From CAVALG01 sp963656085 (GTDB lineage: Bacteria; Bacillota; Clostridia; Oscillospirales; Acutalibacteraceae), in NCBI GenBank assembly GCA_963656085.1, contig CAVKHV010000067.1, positions 1 to 7,814 on the forward strand: DNA of 7,814 nt, in the 5' to 3' direction. Of this stretch, positions 5,657 through 7,814 are shown piece by piece. A program made the position numbers and the translations under genes. The notes beneath the pieces were generated by a model. That model had not been told where the DNA came from. It saw nothing but the letters and a program-made list of their open reading frames with translations, and made no database searches. The stretch's first letter is position 1. Each line of letters opens with the position of its first letter.

Positions 5657-5925
5657 TAGACAAAGCAATCAGGGTACAACGGTTCCTAAAACGGAGTATT
5701 TTCCCGTTTTGTTTGTCTCATCACTTGAAATACGGAAGTATTCCTGCGTTCTTCGGCTTCCAAACCGGAAAAATCTTCTCGTTTTAGGTCGAAGATTTTC
5801 GGCAAGCGGCGTGCTTTAGCGGCGCAGCGACCGAGGAATACTGTCGTATTGTGAGCGGAGGGCAACAAAGCCGCTTAGTACACCGTTTAGCCGAAAAAAC
5901 CTTTGTACCCTGATTGTTTTGTCTA
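5657..5925. mobile_element. MITE-like element with 21-bp terminal inverted repeats and TA flanks
   Basis: The ends of this 269-bp segment are inverted repeats: GACAAAGCAATCAGGGTACA (from 5659) at the left matches the reverse complement of TGTACCCTGATTGTTTTGTC (to 5923) with one difference, and the outermost bases at each side are TA. TA duplication is typical of IS630/Tc1-mariner type transposition. Inside, further arms pair: AAAACGG/CCGTTTT (5688-5710), a 17-nt arm at 5729-5745 with 5834-5850 (15 of 17), AAAATCTTC/GAAGATTTT (5770-5799), and AAGCGGC/GCCGCTT (5804-5876). No credible gene is inside; open frames here are incidental. It begins 9 bp after the lysozyme stop and ends 1 bp from the terminator, as if inserted between them. 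The alternative is a structured RNA in the lysozyme 3' UTR. I assign no family. Confidence 0.6.
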
Positions 5926-5934
5926 GGTTTAATA

Positions 5935-6819
5935 TCAAAAAGATTTATATGCTATGTTGAAATCGACATTACCGTCAATTCCGTCAACTCTGCCTTTACT
6001 TGTGCATTGCCACATAACGTACGGGCCCGAATAGTTGGTTTTTGCGGTGTAATGAGCAAGCCAGTAGTCATATTCTCTGATTTCGGAATAAAGCCAATAT
6101 CTCCTGACGGCGGAGGCACTTGCATAAAGCATAGGATTATAGCCGGCAAATTTTACACGTTCTAAAAATGCGACGGTATTTGCGGTGCGCTGTTTTTGCG
6201 AAAGGCGTGCGGCGCGGCTGCCGTCACTGTTATAAAACTCCTCAAAATCATAGGCAACGGGATATGTGATATTATAGTCTTTAATGACTGAAATGACCCA
6301 GTCAGCCTCCTGCTCGGCTTCCTCCACCGTTACAGCAGTTGAATAAAAATAAACCCCGACTTTTATTCCGGCGTTTAAAGCACCGACAATATTACGGTCA
6401 AAACGGGGATCTTTTTCTATAACCCCGGAACCGGAGTACCCCCTGAAACCGCAGCGTATCATTGCAAAATCTATACCGGCAGCCTTAACTTTATCCCATT
6501 CTATTGTACCCTGCCAGACAGACACGTCTATACCAATTGCCTTTGCGGTGCCTGCCATACCCGACAGGTCGGACGCGTTCATTGAATAAGCCTGTCCGCC
6601 GTAGTCGCCCGAAAGGTGACCCTGCGAATCAATTTCAACATTGATTTCTTCACTTTCGGAGATAATTTTGTCGGTAATTTTGTAGACGGCGGTGTCTGTA
6701 AGGGCGGTTTGCGTAAGCAATACGGCAACAAGTATTACCGCAACGGCGACAATTACAAGCGAGCCCGCAGTCACCGAAAGTGCCAGCCAGTATTTTTTAA
6801 AAAAGTTTTTAATCTTCAT
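5935..6819 (-). CDS. Membrane-anchored GH25 family lysozyme (peptidoglycan muramidase)
   Basis: GH25 enzymes cleave the beta-1,4 bond between N-acetylmuramic acid and N-acetylglucosamine in peptidoglycan. The 294-residue protein starts with a positively charged tail (MKIKNFFKKYW) and one hydrophobic segment at about 12-36. No signal-peptidase site is obvious, so it is probably a membrane anchor with the catalytic part outside. The GH25 barrel runs from about 94 to the end: GIDVSVWQG (96-104, with D98), DFAMIRCGFRGY (117-128), GVYFYS (155-160), the catalytic pair in YDFEEFY (D191, E193), YASASAV (232-238), YWLAHY (252-257), MWQCTS (269-274) and GIDGNVDFN (280-288). No wall-binding repeats follow. 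The start at 6819 has only a weak site (GGA, 10 nt ahead), but it gives the expected anchor. It is a single gene with a divergent promoter region upstream. A role in wall turnover or sporulation is possible but not shown. Confidence 0.93.
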   Translation of the reverse strand: MKIKNFFKKYWLALSVTAGSLVIVAVAVILVAVLLTQTALTDTAVYKITDKIISESEEINVEIDSQGHLSGDYGGQAYSMNASDLSGMAGTAKAIGIDVSVWQGTIEWDKVKAAGIDFAMIRCGFRGYSGSGVIEKDPRFDRNIVGALNAGIKVGVYFYSTAVTVEEAEQEADWVISVIKDYNITYPVAYDFEEFYNSDGSRAARLSQKQRTANTVAFLERVKFAGYNPMLYASASAVRRYWLYSEIREYDYWLAHYTAKTNYSGPYVMWQCTSKGRVDGIDGNVDFNIAYKSF

Positions 6820-6914
6820 TTTAAATCAGTCCAAACGGCCGAACCGGCGCCGATTTCACAGTAAACCGTATTTTATTATCTATATTGCGCCGCCTTTTTA
6901 AATATCATAAATAT

Positions 6915-6942
6915 ATTTTATATTATAAAATCAAAAAGTCAA
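6915..6942 (-). promoter_or_regulatory. Probable promoter of the GH25 lysozyme gene
   Basis: On the minus strand TTGACT (6942-6937, 5/6) is followed after 16 nt by TAAAAT (6920-6915, 5/6). The start would be near 6908, giving a leader of about 90 nt to the lysozyme ATG. The leader contains a GC-rich patch with small self-complementary parts (about 6836-6852) just ahead of the weak ribosome binding site. An extra perfect TATAAT (6927-6922) lacks a matching -35 box. Confidence 0.5.
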
Positions 6943-6949
6943 TCAAAGA

Positions 6950-6978
6950 TTGACAAAATTAACAATTGGAATTAAAAT
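6950..6978 (+). promoter_or_regulatory. Sigma-A promoter of the ynzC-like gene
   Basis: TTGACA (6950-6955, perfect) and TAAAAT (6973-6978, 5/6) are 17 nt apart; the start would be near 6985, about 25 nt before the ATG. The -35 box lies back to back with the lysozyme -35 box, and together they form the inverted repeat GTCAATCAAAGATTGAC (6938-6954). Confidence 0.75.
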
Positions 6979-7010
6979 TACATTATAAACAAGACGTAGG
7001 AGGAATAGTG

Positions 7011-7217
7011 ATGGACGAAAAAACGGTACAGCGGATAAATGAATTAGCCGCCATATCAAGAAAGCGCGCATTGACCGACGAGGAACAGCAGGAAAGACAA
7101 AAACTGCGCCGCGAATATATTGACGGTATGAAAGCCTCGCTTATCGGGCAACTTAACAACACGTATATTATCCGCCCCGACGGAAGTAAAGAAAAATTGA
7201 CCGAAAAAAAAGACTGA
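7011..7217 (+). CDS. UPF0291 / DUF896 family protein, YnzC-like
   Basis: This 68-residue protein belongs to the DUF896 family typified by Bacillus subtilis YnzC. The signature is complete: RINELAAISRKRALTDEEQQ (about 8-27), QKLRREYIDGMKASLIGQL (about 30-48), then YIIRPDGSKEKL (about 52-63). The fold of the family is a two-helix hairpin followed by a flexible tail; its biochemical role is not known. In Bacillus the gene lies in an SOS operon with yneA, but here it stands alone with its own promoter and terminator. The start at 7011 is chosen because GGAGG (6999-7003) lies 7 nt ahead; an in-frame ATG at 6966 lies upstream of that site and before the expected transcription start. It is the only plus-strand gene in the window. 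Confidence 0.93.
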   Translation: MDEKTVQRINELAAISRKRALTDEEQQERQKLRREYIDGMKASLIGQLNNTYIIRPDGSKEKLTEKKD

Positions 7218-7256
7218 TGATTTAGGCTTACATTTGCAATTTATAATTTTAACAGT

Positions 7257-7294
7257 AAACAACCGATGCCGCGTGCGGCATCGGTTGTTTTGTA
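7257..7294. terminator. Strong hairpin terminator between convergent genes
   Basis: AAACAACCGATGCCGC (7257-7272) and GCGGCATCGGTTGTTT (7275-7290) are perfect reverse complements, giving about 15 bp of stem with a CGTG tip. On the plus strand it runs into TTTTGT and closes the ynzC-like transcript. On the minus strand the AAAC/GTTT part supplies a short T-run, so it may act in both directions. The surface protein gene converges from the right, with its stop 35 bp away. Confidence 0.88.
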
Positions 7295-7324
7295 CATTAA
7301 CCGTTTATATTTGAAACTTGCCGA

Positions 7325-7814
7325 TTATTCGGAAATTTTCTTTTTGTAAACGATAACTGCGATAGCAGCAAGTGAGATAATTGCAGCAAAGCTGTAAAGA
7401 ACTACCTGAGATGAATCACCTGTTTTGGGAGATACAGCAGCAGAATCTTCATTTGCTTCTATAGTGAACTTGGCAAGAGCAGTTCCGCTTGTCGAAACAA
7501 TTCCGAGGGTATGTTCGCCTGCGGATAAGGTTGATGCAAAATCTTTATTCAGGGTGACAATAATGCTGCCCTCTTTTAGTGTATAGTTCTTAGCGTCAAG
7601 TTCCTTGCCGTCAAGTTCTACACGAATGAAATCAGTAAATGCCGCATCGGAACGGAAAGTCATATCCTTCATTTGCTCTTTGCTTACAACTGAATTATTG
7701 CCTTCGATAATTACCGGCGGAAGCTTAGCAATGGTTTCAACCTTTGTTTTGCCGCAGCCTTCGCGTTTGCAGGTAAAGATCTTTGTACCTTCAGCAGCAG
7801 CGGTAGCTTCTTTT
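7325..7814 (-). CDS. C-terminal part of a sortase-anchored surface protein, cut by the window edge
   Basis: The frame is open from base 7813 to the stop at 7327-7325, so at least 162 residues of a longer protein are visible; an internal methionine at 7672 is not its start. Counted from the window edge: a Cys-containing piece FTCKREGCGKTK (13-24) like the short Cys repeats of clostridial surface proteins, an Ig-like or X2-like beta module (about 52-118, VELDGKELDAKNYTLKEGS, GEHTLGIVS), a short linker, and a sorting signal: SPKTGD (128-133), a hydrophobic stretch (about 137-155) and YKKKISE at the end. The first motif residue is S instead of the L of LPXTG; (S/P)PxTG motifs are known substrates of clostridial sortases. 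It is probably covalently fixed to the wall. Adhesion or carbohydrate binding is possible, but the ligand cannot be told. No sortase gene is in the window. Confidence 0.85.
   Translation of the reverse strand, partial: KEATAAAEGTKIFTCKREGCGKTKVETIAKLPPVIIEGNNSVVSKEQMKDMTFRSDAAFTDFIRVELDGKELDAKNYTLKEGSIIVTLNKDFASTLSAGEHTLGIVSTSGTALAKFTIEANEDSAAVSPKTGDSSQVVLYSFAAIISLAAIAVIVYKKKISE

Noticed and set aside
5551..5868. Open frames on both strands across the TA-flanked element (5551-5787 plus, 5686-5868 minus)
   Set aside because: They lack ribosome binding sites, run across terminal repeats and hairpin arms, and have no recognisable domain; inverted repeats commonly produce such frames.
6966..7010. 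Upstream in-frame ATG for the ynzC-like gene
   Set aside because: It lies within the promoter between the -35 and -10 boxes, and the GGAGG at 6999-7003 points to the ATG at 7011, which also matches the family's usual N-terminus.
7486..7499. TTGTCGAAA, resembling a Spo0A-binding box
   Set aside because: It lies well inside the surface protein coding region, away from any promoter; a short match is expected by chance.

Overview
The window looks like a chromosomal piece of a spore-forming, moderately low-GC Firmicute of the class Clostridia, probably a gut Oscillospiraceae/Ruminococcaceae relative. The evidence is a clear Spo0A, a YnzC/UPF0291 (DUF896) protein, strong GGAGG ribosome binding sites, a membrane-anchored GH25 lysozyme, and a surface protein ending in an SPKTGD sorting signal. 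The genus assignment is inference from gene content and style; no rRNA is present.

Left part (1-4400, all minus strand): a defence-type accessory block read right to left as fic, then a small four-helix-bundle (S23/IVP family) gene, hsdM, hsdS, and the first codons of an unrecognised gene that leaves the window at base 1. The fic gene has a good sigma-A promoter (TTGACA-N17-TAAAAT on the minus strand). Two related 21-bp sites, ATCAT-N11-ATGAT, lie one on each side of this promoter, and a small palindrome overlaps the -35 box. Gaps in the block are 20-93 bp and no terminator is visible between the genes, so it may be one operon. No hsdR lies in the window. A 14-bp AT-rich unit recurs at three gene junctions, and one copy is inverted so that the four-helix-bundle gene is bracketed by inverted repeats.

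Middle (4400-5560): a minus-strand intrinsic terminator at about 4468-4492 closes a roughly 170-nt GC-rich, hairpin-rich stretch downstream of spo0A. It could be a long spo0A 3' UTR or a separate structured RNA. spo0A is complete, with its own promoter region.

Right part (5560-7814): a minus-strand terminator (5605-5655), then a 269-bp element with 21-bp terminal inverted repeats and flanking TA dinucleotides (5657-5925). It sits between the lysozyme stop codon and what looks like the lysozyme's original terminator, and resembles a MITE. Next come the GH25 gene (minus), a divergent promoter region, the ynzC-like gene (plus), a strong hairpin terminator between convergent genes, and the 3' end of a sortase-anchored surface protein (minus) that enters from beyond base 7814.

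The host-core genes (spo0A, ynzC-like, lysozyme, surface protein) and the accessory block (fic, four-helix bundle, hsdM, hsdS) meet in the noncoding stretch 4285-4712. The most unusual signals are the TA-flanked element, the repeat-bracketed four-helix-bundle cassette, the paired operator-like sites around the fic promoter, and the possible RNA downstream of spo0A.
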